Source: Mucor racemosus (taxonomy: Eukaryota > Mucoromycota > Mucoromycetes > Mucorales > Mucoraceae). Taken from it: a stretch of 64,000 nucleotides of DNA. Made by a program: the position numbers and the translations under genes. Of this stretch, positions 21,695 through 32,425 are shown one piece after another (within the stretch, counting starts at the first letter, position 1; every line of letters starts with the position of its first letter). The stretch spans positions 558,001 to 622,000 of the forward strand of contig JAPEHQ010000004.1 of assembly GCA_027405735.1 (NCBI GenBank), given 5' to 3'. The notes beneath the pieces were generated by a model. It saw only the letters and a program-made list of their open reading frames with translations, was not told the DNA's origin and ran no database searches.

Positions 21695-22799
21695 AGAAAT
21701 TAATAAAATAAATATAATAGAAGTATAAGGCGTACTATTCCCTAGCAATTATCACGTGATCATATTTATACCATATAATAATTTTTTTTTATGTAATTTT
21801 ATTTTCGTTTTTTTTTTCGTTTTGTAACAATAAGGTAATATACAAGTACAACTCATAATACTAATTCCAGGTCTATTAGGTAATTAATACAATCATCACT
21901 GACTTATAGTAATAGTTTATTGACTTATTACAGGTCATATTCTCTACCATGCAACGTATTACATAATTCTCTTGAAAGTACATATAAAAAGTTTACACTC
22001 ACCATGATTGATTTCTTTAATATATCAATTTTATATTATATCCAAATTCAATTTTTCTAAAATAAGAATTTAAAGTATAATTAGATATAAAACAGCTATA
22101 TATAATTAATTAATTATTCTTCATTTATAATTAACCTCCAATATAGGCAACAGTCTATATTAGAGGAGACTGATATTTTCATTTAATCGCATTCTAAGAT
22201 CGAACAGCATTATTTACTACTGTATTGTTGGACCTATTTCTTGATTACCAGATCAAACCGAAGGCAATAATGATATTTACAGTATATCTACACAATCAAA
22301 AGCTACAATTGGCTACAATCTTACGAAATGTTTCAAAAAATTGATAAAATTTCAAATGATGTAGAAGCAAAAAAAAAAAAAATAATTAATGTCTTGCCTA
22401 ATAACCATATTTTTAATCGTAACTATATTTGAAAACAAATATTTTTATAGCTGGCAATCGTAAACTAACATAGTAAGTTTAAAGAAGGTTAATTTGTTTA
22501 AATTTTATGTACGATAAAGTAACATTTGCAACCTTAAATTTGGCTTGCGTATAAATTTAAGCAGTAAGTTTTATTTAAGTTTATGCTCGAGCAAAAACTA
22601 TTGTTGCTGTAAACATATCTATAAAAGTATTTACAAATGATGATAATCGGAAACATATTGGCTCTCGCATGTATTGCTCTACACCAACAACATATTGAAT
22701 TGTATTGTTGTCTGTAAACTATATTAATAAAAGCAAGTGTAATTTAAAAACCCATTATTATTCCAGTAAAATATGCAACAATGGAATTTTAAGGACGGC
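21695..22799. other. Repeat-island spacer
   Basis: AT-rich, no gene. A palindrome ATCACGTGAT lies near 21750. A TATAAAAG motif near 22620 followed by AATAAAAG near 22725 looks LTR-like, but ends and duplications were not found. Confidence 0.45.
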
Positions 22800-23050
22800 A
22801 CGATGCTCATGTACAAACCAACTTGAGCCCATATGATCAGCTCATTATTATGCTCATGGTCAAATTTTATTATTATGCACAAATAGGGATAATGATATGC
22901 TTATGGGCACTTCTACTATTATGCACACATGAGATTAATGCCATGCACGTGGACAGAATCTATAATTCTGCACATACAGGCTTAGCGTTGTGCTCGTGTG
23001 CAGTTTCTTTTGTTGTGCCCATGTGGATATTATTGTTATCTTTTTAACCA
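22800..23050. repeat. Degenerate tandem array of about 24-bp units
   Basis: Around eight consecutive units of 22-25 bp, each carrying a core like TTATTATGCnCATGnG or TGTGCnCATGTG (TGCTCATGG, TGCACAAAT, TGCTTATGG, TGCACACAT, TGCACGTGG, TGCACATAC, TGCTCGTGT, TGCCCATGT). Related words continue to about 23130. The 74-residue frame through it is a by-product of the periodicity. Confidence 0.55.
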
Positions 23051-23301
23051 TATTCAGTGGGCACAATAGCCCAGGCTATAGTGTGCAGCCCATCTAGGCA
23101 CAACAAAATTATCTAGTGCAGCAGCACAGGTCGGCCATAGTGACTTATCCTTAAAAAAGAACTTCAGGATAGTCATTACTGCATGAACAATACTATTTAA
23201 GGCATATCACTCTTCATTCAAGAAACGCATTAGATGCAAAAACTTAAGAATAATGCCCAAAGGTATTTAGCTTCCGACAATTTATTATTTATCATCATGC
23301 A

Positions 23302-23726
23302 TGTTGTATGCCATCAATTACCATAATTTATCACCTTCTACCGTATCAATACATCTTACAATCTATGGAAGTGCAAAGTCTTGATACCGGATATAAGAAA
23401 CTCCTAGCGTAATAAGGTTATCCAGCAATCAACAAGAACGCTTGGATCTCAATTATGACACCATATTATTGCATCCCAGCAGTTAACCAATCAAGTAGCT
23501 ATCAAATCAACATCCAAGCACATTTAGCGCAGCATTGAAACAAGACAACTCACAAGCTCTGCAAGAACGATTAAATTATGATTGATCCATTTCAATCCAT
23601 AGATTACTATCAAACAGGTCTAATGGTTCAATAGTGCCTTAAATTACATCTCAGGATCTTAATGTCGAATCAATATACAGTAAAAGGCCACACTTTTATA
23701 CAGTATCTAAATAAACGATATCTTTG
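23302..23726 (+). mobile_element. LTR-2 family, 3'-truncated copy
   Basis: Begins TGTTGTATGCC and follows the 14476-15005 copy through the TATA region and AATAAACGATATC, then loses homology at about 23726. The last 100 bp of the LTR are missing. Confidence 0.75.
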
Positions 23727-23935
23727 TCGGTTTTCGAGGATATTAAACAGCCAATTTTGAAGCCAATTCCATGTCTAACTCACATTGAAATGTAATTCTT
23801 ATAAATAGTCTTTTAAACCAAGACCTAGAAGCTCTTGGTTCTTTCTTTTACCATTAGTTTTTCTAGTAATAAAGCCCACGTTCTCCATGATAAATGTTGT
23901 TCCTGGTCTTTATTATTATTCTTTATATAAATAAG

Positions 23936-24115
23936 TGAAATATCAGAATCTAGATATAGCGCTACAGTAGTCGTATTATCAGGATATTGTTATTGTTACA
24001 CTATTAATAGCTGTTGTATCACTTGATAATCTCTTCTATATATAATCTCATTCTCTACATTGAATAAAACGACTCCTTTTACCCTTGTCTAGTTCTTATT
24101 AGTTTTGGTAAAAAA
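23936..24115 (+). mobile_element. Solo LTR, family LTR-180
   Basis: 180 bp, beginning TGAAATATCAG and ending GGTAAAAAA, with an exact 5-bp duplication ATAAG at 23931-23935 and 24116-24120. It has the same internal sequence as the copies at 11123 and 18260, including AATAAAACG. Both termini have drifted from the TGTTATA/TATAACA consensus. Confidence 0.85.
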
Positions 24116-24120
24116 ATAAG

Positions 24121-24580
24121 ATTATATGTATTCATAAACTCTCAATAACGTAATTTTTGATTTCTAACATCATTTAATTAAGAATACCATGATAACATTA
24201 AATAATATAAATGAATACTAAAATTTAAGTACATCTACTTACATTTACTTACATGTTAATTAATGTTAACATATTTTTACATTATTTTTTCCGTAGTGTA
24301 TTGGCAGTCTCTCACATATCAAATTGCATTAGTAATTAATAACATGAATCCGGTGTGAGAACCAAGGTAATGAAATATAAAAACTTGACTATAATTTAAA
24401 AACTACTGCATTAGTAATTTGAATTAGACATTTAATATAAATAATACCATAATGATCCATCGAGTCGATGAATGGCTTCTTTACTTTTTTATATATCTCT
24501 AATAAACTTGGAAGAGTTATAATTGTATTTCACATTACTTTTTATTTTAATTATTACGTTTTTGTAGAAGAAGATACAGT
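24121..24580. other. Spacer
   Basis: AT-rich, no gene. A short stretch near 24500 (AACTTGGAAGAGTTATAAT) recurs near 44037 with one or two changes. Confidence 0.45.
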
Positions 24581-25735
24581 AGATCCAACAGAAAGGTACT
24601 CTGTATTTTTTGTTTCAGTGAAAAATATTGATTTTTCGTCGAGATAATCAAAAAATAGTTCATCTTACAGCTTAAGACCTATCATGGCTGGGTTCTAAAA
24701 TTGATTTGTGAAATCAATCCAACAATAATTCAAAAAACAAAATCGTTTAATGGTTCATGAGCTGCAAAGTAAGTCAAACTACTTTATTAAATGTTTTTTG
24801 TACAATTTTAAATTTTGCATTCATTTACATATGATTCAGACAGATGTTCTATATTAAATTTTGCATAAAATGCAATTGAAATTTTAGGGTTTTTTTGAGG
24901 ATACACATTACTCTTTATAAACATATCTCAAATATAAGTAATGACTATGATGTGCAAAATAACTATCTATCGGTTGAGTTATTACCGAACCTTCTAGTTG
25001 CATTTTTCGTAGAGAAAACAGGATTTTTGTCAATTTTTTTTTCAAATTCAAAAATCGGAATGAGGGTATACAGGGGAAAAATCGAAGTTAGAAGCGAAGA
25101 TATTTCTTTGTACACATTTCTGAGGATATCTCCACGAAAAATCAATATTTTGAAAAAAACTAAATTGAGTCCAGTAGAGCTCAACGAAGTTGATGATATG
25201 AATGTAAAAAATATGCTACTCAATTTAACGAATATTATGAAATTTACGGCAAAAAGTCAAAAAAAAAGAAATAAAAAAAAAATTGCTCAGAATTTTTTAT
25301 ATTGAAGTATGTTATAGAACACTTCAAATGACGTAAGTTTCATTATTCAAAAACGTTAGTATAGCTTAATTTTTCGCAGAGATATGAAGACCCAAAGTTT
25401 TTAATTTTTAGCAGTGAAATACGAAATACCTGTAAAAGTCTGAAACATTAGCACTAAAAACCTTATACCACCTGCAAAAAATAGGATATTTCCGGACACT
25501 CATTTTTAAATTAAAGCTGATTATCGCAGGTACATTAGCATATAATTTTTCCTTGATGTTATTTAGTGAAAAAAAAAATAACGCAGGGATAAAAAGTGAG
25601 ACCCAGTTTTCAAGTAAAAAGCAGAGAATTTTACGTGTTTTTGAGTCTTTCGTAAGATATACAATAAATTAGGAATAGGTAGCATAATACGACCAATTGA
25701 TATATACTTAGCAATGTTTAAGGTATATCCTAAAA
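24581..25735 (+). repeat. Unclassified 1.15-kb repeat, family A, copy 1
   Basis: Matches 61163-62325 in inverted orientation along its whole length, from TACTCTGTATTTTTTG at the left to GGTATATCCTAAAA at the right. Inside, the word TATTGATTTTTCGTCGAGAT near 24628 and its near reverse complement near 25126 form an internal inverted pair about 500 bp apart, present in both copies. A 136-codon frame (24895-25305) exists in this copy and partly in the other, but a hand comparison shows no sign of selection on it. No LTR or transposase signature was seen. Confidence 0.8.
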
Positions 25736-27742
25736 AGTGCTTAATATAAGGTTAGCTATAGAAAAGGTGGCAATCTCTGATTTTAAAAGTAGCAATTACA
25801 GAAAGATAAATTATGATTGTAATAATTTAAGCCATCTATTTGGAGCTATGTCTACAAGTGGAAGACAAGATAATCATATTAGCTACAAAGTTCTCATAAT
25901 AAAATTAAAGAGTTTATACGGTATAATTAGGATGTTGGAATATGTACTGTGTATGATAAATCAATGCTGTAATGAATGATGTGATCAAATAAATACCCTA
26001 ATTTAAATAATTATGTAGTTTGTGTGCCCAGAAAATAAATCATGGGAATAAGGGGGGGTTTTTTTTGTACAGCTACACTACAAGCAAAAAAAGCAAACTA
26101 TAGCAAGTAGCAATGGGTGTGCACTAATCCATTTATGAGCATTATAATTCTGAAAGCCATTTGTTTGCATCGAGAATGGGCGTAGAAGTCATAAGGAACT
26201 AATATGAAAGACCTATTCGTGATTGAGTGAAAACCACCCAAATTATTGATAGGAACTCAAGATTCGTATCTTTTTAATTAATTAATTGATGTCATTAGCC
26301 TCTGAGAATGCCATACGATATCAAGCAATTTCAACATGTAATTAACGCAATTTTTAACATGAGCCATTTTTCGTTGATTGCTCGCACACACAGATAAGGA
26401 TCAATAAACTGCACCCTGTTTTGTGTTTCAATTTAAGGAATTATGTACTGATGACCGTACTAAAAACTAAAGATTAGCGACCAAGGAAAAAGAAAAAGGT
26501 CTTATCTCTTCGACTTACATGAACATTTGATCATCCACAAGAACTCTATATTTTGTTATGGCTTAAACTGAAATCGAACATTAGGAAGAAATAGGGCTCA
26601 GAAAAAAAAAAATTAGAACAGTCTATTCGTTTATGGTAGAATTCAAAAATGTTGTGAAATCAGATGCATTGGTCTATTCTCTTCTTCTCTTTCTAAGAAT
26701 CGATGAGTGTCCGTCCGTTTATTATGCTTTCCTTTTGTTTGATTCCTTACACAAAAGTAATAAAATCGTGAGAAATTCCGTCAAAAATGATTGAAATATA
26801 TTTACTGACACTTTTGTTGTTGTTGATACGTTATGAGTAAAAAAAAAAAAAAAAAAAAAAACCGCAGTGATAGATAACCTGTATTGTGTGATAATCACTC
26901 ATATCTAGCAGAACTTAATACATAGACTGCACAAATGGGAAAACGGTCCATATGAGTCATGTGCTTTTACATATAGAAAATGTGGTATATTTCAAATTTC
27001 TTGTTTTGATCTAGATATGCATAATACAATAATATCAAATCAAATCTATAATTCATTTGCATGTACATTATATCTACACTTTGTAATATATGAGATGATG
27101 CTATTATAGCCTATTTAATGATCTGAGTTGATTATAACGACGTCAAAGGACCTGCATTTAGCGTTATCGGATTCTGTAAAAAATGTCTCTTTTTCATAAG
27201 CAACGAAATTTTTTTTAAGTTGTGAAACAAAGCAAGATGCAGCTCCGTATAAAGCATTTCATAATGGGATTATTCGGAACGTATGTTCACGAGTGTGATT
27301 TGCAATCGATTTGTGTGTGTAATGAAAGGGAGACGAAGGAAAGGACGAGGAGGCCCAAAAAAGAATCATAACTGGTATATGTGTTGGGGCTTTATGAAAA
27401 AGAAAAGCCTCTTTTTGCTCCTATTTAAGGGAATTGTGCTCTTTGTATTTGACCCCGTAAAAATAGATTTCATATGCCTTCTGTTCCGATTTTTGCCATA
27501 ATTCTTTTGATCTAGGCCATGATTTTCTAAAAAAAATTTTTATATAAAAGGGAAGGAGCATTAAATTCATTTTTTGATTTTCTTTACAAACTTTCCACTT
27601 ATAAACATAAATCAAAAATATCATAACTCTTTACTTCTCTCTCAAGAAATTCAATGAGAAGTATAGTTACAACATATTCAACATCATTTACAACAGTTTC
27701 TTCATTATTTCATCCTCCAATTCTAATTAATAATTAATCAAA
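25736..27742. other. Intergenic between repeat island and gene cluster
   Basis: No supported gene. The frame at 25737-25979 (80 residues) starts inside the repeat border and resembles no known family. Simple runs: poly-A of 22 at about 26839-26860. The frame at 27283-27501 contains a basic stretch (GRRRKGRGGPKK) but no other evidence for coding. The promoter of the gene at 27743 should lie just upstream. Confidence 0.5.
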
Positions 27743-28363
27743 ATGGCAAATTTCCCTCACTGGATCAATAAAAAATCAAGCGCTACTACTAATTCAACTA
27801 GTAGCTTATCGCCAAGACAGGTAGCAAATAAAGCTTATTCACTTGCTATCAAGAAATTAGATAGAGATGATAAAAGACGCAGACCACATTATACTGTGCG
27901 TGAAAGACTCTTATTATCAAATACAATGACAAAAGCAGAAGATTTATTAAATAAGCGTACTCCCCGTTCTAATCGTAGAGTATTGGCATCTGAATTTGAT
28001 GATGATGTGAGTATTTGTCCTCCTGCTACAAATATTCCTCCACCAGCACCTTTCCAAATGCAACCACTACAAGAAAAGCCTGTTGTTGTTGCACCAGCAC
28101 AAGCACAAGCACCAGCACAAGCACCAGCACAAGCACCAGCACAAGCATTATCCGCAACACAAGCATTCCAATCTTTAAAGTCTACACCTACTACAGCAAC
28201 TTTACCAACTGCTGAACAAATTGCAGTTTCACTTGCAGTTGTAGCTGCAGTTGCTTACAATTCCCTTGTTGCAACAGTAACTGAAAATCAACAAAAAGCA
28301 TCATTTTGTAGACCTATGATGATACCATCTCATTCAATTACATCTTTCAAAACCATAATTTAA
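27743..28363 (+). CDS. Hypothetical protein with Ala-Gln-Ala-Pro repeats
   Basis: A single-exon frame of 206 residues with start context AAAATGG. I do not recognise the family. The N-terminal 100 residues are basic and regular (MANFPHWINKK, then ANKAYSLAIKKLDRDDKRRR, then VRERLLLSNTMTKAEDLLNK). A Pro-rich linker leads into a run of AQAP repeats at about residues 117-136, encoded by a near-perfect 12-bp tandem repeat. A helical Ala/Val-rich block follows (AEQIAVSLAVVAAVAYNSLVA). The codon usage and the lack of stops over 206 codons in AT-rich DNA support a real gene. The N-terminal block has the look of fungal stress- or development-associated proteins, but no function can be assigned. Confidence 0.7.
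   Translation: MANFPHWINKKSSATTNSTSSLSPRQVANKAYSLAIKKLDRDDKRRRPHYTVRERLLLSNTMTKAEDLLNKRTPRSNRRVLASEFDDDVSICPPATNIPPPAPFQMQPLQEKPVVVAPAQAQAPAQAPAQAPAQALSATQAFQSLKSTPTTATLPTAEQIAVSLAVVAAVAYNSLVATVTENQQKASFCRPMMIPSHSITSFKTII
28085..28150 (+). repeat. 12-bp coding minisatellite
   Basis: Tandem CAAGCACCAGCA-type units encoding Ala-Gln-Ala-Pro within the gene at 27743-28363. The unit is a multiple of three, so copy-number change would keep the frame. Confidence 0.8.
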
Positions 28364-29853
28364 TGCATAAAATAATAATAAAAATAACTTGAATTATCCA
28401 CTAAAAGGAGAACATTAAATTTTGTTTGAAGCACATGTAAAAATGTTGTCCGGTTTCATCCGAGGATTCTTTTTTGTCTACCCCGGATTCTTGAATAGTG
28501 TGTAACAAAAAAGATCTACTTGTACACGAGTTATCAGATTTTATATATATAAACACACAATGAGACTCATATTTTTAATTCATCTGTATAGTATTCTCCT
28601 ATTTTCACTATTATTTGATTATGCCAAGGCTCTATTTTTTTTTTTTTTTTAATTATAGATCTGTGTGTGAACTCATTCCGAGGAATACATATATACCGTT
28701 GCAGTGAGTCATTTTGTCATTCGGCATCTTGATGTACGTTTCCATGAGTTTTATGTATTACATTTGAGCCGATACATAAGCCCAATTCCATGGCAAGTGC
28801 CATTAAAATACCATGGAGAGGATTTCTCTCAAAATAACTCACAATTAGCATTAATCCCTCATATATATATTACAACCTGAAATCACCTCTTTTTCTTGAT
28901 TTATATACAATACATGTCGTCAAGTTCTATATTAAGATAGAAGCAAAACAATCCTCTTATATTAATATGAACAAAATTGCAATTGGTTTGATCCTAATGA
29001 GGAAATTATCTTTTATTCCTGCCGCTGCATCAACAATAACAACAACATTTGTTGGTAAAAAATTGCGATTTATTATGCTTTTATGAGGTTTGTTTGGACC
29101 AATGAGCATCTTTTTGTCATATTAAATTATTTTCTTATATCTATTACCTATATATGCTAGTTTTGATAATATATTCCTATATTTGAACAAGTTATGTATG
29201 TGAATAAATTATTCAAATCAACAAATACGAGCAAACGTAGTTTTTAACAGTTAAAAGCGGAGCTATAATTTATATTTCTTCTTTTGAATTTTCGAGTACT
29301 GAACTTCATCTTTCAAATCGAAGCGCGCTGCCATTTCAGTATACAATACCAAAACAAAAAACATAGAACAGTACCTTCCATGCTAGAAAATACGATAACA
29401 TGGTTTATTTCCGTTTAAATTGGGGTTTGATCCGGAAAAAACTCTTAACTTATCTGCCTTTGAAAGTTAACATGTTCTGAAATTGGGGCTTTTGATCGCA
29501 GGAAAGTACTGTTTGCTCAAATGTTTATCGTATGAAGAAGAAATTTGAATACACATTATGTTACTTGATGCTCTTGAGCATTTATATGTAATATTTACTT
29601 GGTTCTGAACGACTATGACGAAGGAGATACTTTAACCATCCGCTACTCGCTAAAAAAAAAATTCTACAATATGGTCCGGTACTAAAGATTTGTCCGAGTG
29701 AGTAAAGTTTGCTCCCCAATGCTCAGTTACTAAATCAACCGCTGCATCGACAATAAGAATAATCTTTCTTTACTTTCGACATAAGGTAAAAAATCACACA
29801 CAACTTCAATAATCAGGGAGAAAGGAAATGAAAGAGAAATGATTACATTTGTG

Positions 29854-29884
<31 letters not shown>

Positions 29885-30077
29885 GAATGAACAGATTTAA
29901 GAACGATCAATTGGAATTGAGGGATGGTGGATTTATAGATGGAGGAATCTTTGATGATAAATGTTTAGATGTAGAACCAACTCATGCATTTCTCTTTCAA
30001 CCTCCTCTCTGTAATATTTGATGTATAACGACAGAGCCTTATTAATTCGATTTAAAATCAATAGCAAATAATTAGCA
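28364..30077. other. Intergenic upstream of the eL29 gene
   Basis: No supported gene. A GATT microsatellite of about eight units lies at 29853-29885. A 39-codon frame at 28967-29086 was seen but has no supporting evidence. The eL29 promoter and 5' leader should occupy the last few hundred bases. Confidence 0.5.
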
Positions 30078-30316
30078 ATGGCCAAGTCTAAGAACCATAC
30101 CAACCACAACCAAATCAAGAAGGCTCACCGTAACGGTCTCAAGAAGCCTATTGCTCACAAGTACGGTTCTCAAAAGGGTGTAAGTTGATACAATAATAAG
30201 AATATATAATGGCTATTGACACATTTTCATAGTTGGATGCCAAGTTCCTTCGTAACCAACGTTTCGCCAAGAAGGGTACTCAAAAGGCTCTCGCTGCTGC
30301 TGCTGGCAAGGCCTAA
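30078..30316 (+). CDS. RPL29: 60S ribosomal protein eL29
   Basis: A small basic protein of the large ribosomal subunit. Two exons, 30078-30179 and 30233-30316, with a 53-bp phase-0 intron (GTAAGT...CATAG), give 61 residues, the normal fungal length. The sequence [20 protein letters not shown], then [12 protein letters not shown], then [16 protein letters not shown] is diagnostic. The third codon positions are richer in C than in neighbouring genes, as expected for a highly expressed gene. An AATAAA signal sits a few bases after the stop codon. The gene converges with VTS1, whose end lies 100-150 bp away. Confidence 0.97.
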
Positions 30317-30467
30317 ATCAATAAAACAATTTTACGCAAACAAAACCCCTTTTTCTTTTTTTCTATGAAAAAAAAGAAGAAACTTTATTAAATAAAATTG
30401 GATTTCTGCATATATTTTAATATTCAATGTTCTGTCAAAAAAAAAGCGTGAGGATGTTTGTTGTATA

Positions 30468-31595
30468 TTAACATAAAATAATGCTTACATTGAGGTGACA
30501 ATGATCACGAACATTTTCAAAAACTTTGAGCATTTTTCGTCTTGCACCAAGTGCAGCAACACCTTTTTCTTGTAATGCAGCATCATCTAATTGTATAATA
30601 TCTTGCCATCGCATGTGTTCAAAAATATTATTGTATTTGTGTAATCGCATACTTCGAAACCAAGCAGGAACATCTACAGCAAGAGATTGTTTAAGTTGGA
30701 TTTCTCAATGATTTGGTTTTGTAATTTACCTTTGATCAAATCCATATCTACATGGTCTTCTTTATTTTCAATGATAGGTTTATTATTATTACTGTTAAAT
30801 GCTGACATTTGTGTTGGATGTTGATATGATTGTCTAAAACGTCGAGAAGATGTAGATGCATCACTTTGGTCACTACCATATCCAAAATCATTTGCTACAC
30901 TTTCAAACGATGAAGATCTAGATGTGCCTGTTTTCCCACCACTTAAAGTGGCAGAAGTTGAAGAAGAAGATGGAGCCAAGTATTGTGAAGCAGAGAAATT
31001 GCTTTTTCTCAAATTGGATGATGATGATGATGATAATGCTGCTGCTGATGTAGTAGATGTAATAGCGGAAGAAGAACGTCTTTTATTAGCAGCAGAAGAG
31101 GTATCCACCGTTATAGGATCTTTCCAAAGATTGATATCAATATCATGTTGATTGTGAAGTGGTTTCCAAGATGCTGCATTTGTACCGCCACCGCTACTAT
31201 TGCTACTACTAGTTGGTAATGCCCACGATGATATATCAGCAGATCTAGGCCGTTCAATGACATTACTACTTAAACTTGACTGTCTTTGATTTAACCATGT
31301 GTTTGAAAACGTTGGATCTAGAACTCCACCACCCAATTCCATCACTGATTTTGGACGTAATTGGTGATGTTGGCTCCTATTACTTGGCATTGTTGTTCTA
31401 GGTTGAGGTTGTTGTAATGGATGTTGTTGCTGTTGATGCTGCTGTTGTTGTTGTTGATGACGAGATTGGGTTTGATCATCATTATTATTATTACTACTAC
31501 TAAACCAATCTGTGCCCATTGTACCGAATAATTTACCTAAATTTTGTGTATCTCCCATTGCAAATGAGTGTCTATTTACATTTCTTTGCTGTTGC

Positions 31596-31656
<61 letters not shown>

Positions 31657-31972
31657 GGACAACTATAGATGGTTGTCTTCTATTTAAATTTGCCAAGGCA
31701 GAAGCTCTTTCGGAACCTTTTTTAATTCATGTTAATTACAAAACTATTTGCATACCTTTTATGCTATTTTACCTCTGTTTAATGGATTTGGTTTTGGTTT
31801 TCTCATTTCTTGTAATAAATGTATAAAAAATCTAATTTGTACTTGCGAACTATGCTGTAATAAGGTATATAATGTAGCCGTCTTTTCTGGATCTGATAAA
31901 AATCCAAACCATTGATTGACATGTTGCATTTCATCTTGAAACGTCTAATTTGATTTTGTACTGAATTCGGGG

Positions 31973-32012
<40 letters not shown>

Positions 32013-32272
32013 CCTGATCCAATGTAGCAGTTGCCATTTCTTCCAAACTACCTTCATATTCCTCTAAATCTTCATACCAAGTACTTAATCTATTCACTAT
32101 ATGGATAAAAAATGGCAAAAAAAAAAAAAAAAATACATTAATTTATGCAAAATTCAAGATATTAAATGAAAGTACCATCAAATTGATCGTCATTGCTTGG
32201 ATTGAATGCTGACAAGGGTCTCGATGAAGTAGAAGAAGAAGAAGAAGAAGATCTAAGATCAGAAGGATGCAT
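30468..32272 (-). CDS. VTS1: VTS1/Smaug-type RNA-binding protein, SAM domain
   Basis: A post-transcriptional regulator that binds stem-loop (Smaug recognition) elements in mRNA and recruits deadenylation. Five exons (32272-32176, 32096-32014, 31944-31773, 31725-30730, 30673-30468) give 517 residues. The N-terminal domain reads [20 protein letters not shown], then [16 protein letters not shown] and [20 protein letters not shown], as in fungal Vts1. The middle is low complexity, with about two dozen consecutive Gln and Ser/Asn-rich runs. The C-terminal SAM domain reads [20 protein letters not shown], then [20 protein letters not shown] and [10 protein letters not shown]; the [10 protein letters not shown] helix contacts RNA. 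A further intron (GTAAGC...TTTTTTGACAG) may replace the last five residues and move the stop to 30417. Confidence 0.93.
31591..31656 (-). repeat. CAA/CAG trinucleotide run encoding poly-Gln in VTS1
   Basis: A nearly uninterrupted TTG repeat on the plus strand, with CTG only at the left, giving about two dozen Gln codons. The opposite strand shows a spurious poly-Cys frame. Confidence 0.9.
31974..32009 (-). repeat. 36-nt homopolymer inside VTS1 intron 2
   Basis: 36 consecutive T on the plus strand, that is poly-A in the transcript, starting four bases after the GT donor. The count depends on sequencing accuracy at homopolymers. Confidence 0.85.
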
Positions 32273-32425
32273 TTTTGAAAAATACTAAAGAAAAAAAAAA
32301 AAAAAAAGCAAACAAAAGGCCAAAATATGGAAAACACACATATATGAATAACAACCATATGTATTTAAAAGTATAACCAAAGGTGACTATCCCGTCCGGT
32401 TCACAAAATGTAAATGTCGATTTAT

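Noticed and set aside
22823..23047. Small membrane-like protein
   Set aside because: The frame is produced by the 24-bp periodic array; the hydrophobicity follows from TTATTATG-type units.
24895..25305. A conserved protein gene shared by repeat copies at 24.9 and 61.7 kb
   Set aside because: The two frames align without gaps over 81 codons, but hand-counted differences are about equal at codon positions 1, 2 and 3 (15, 14, 16). A coding sequence under selection would show an excess at position 3.
28967..29086. 39-codon mini-gene
   Set aside because: Too short, with no homology, repeat or splice evidence.
29853..29885. CRISPR-like direct repeats
   Set aside because: This is a simple GATT microsatellite. 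No spaced direct repeats typical of CRISPR exist, and the genome is eukaryotic.
31512..31826. Poly-Cys protein on the plus strand
   Set aside because: Shadow of the Gln-codon run in VTS1 on the other strand.
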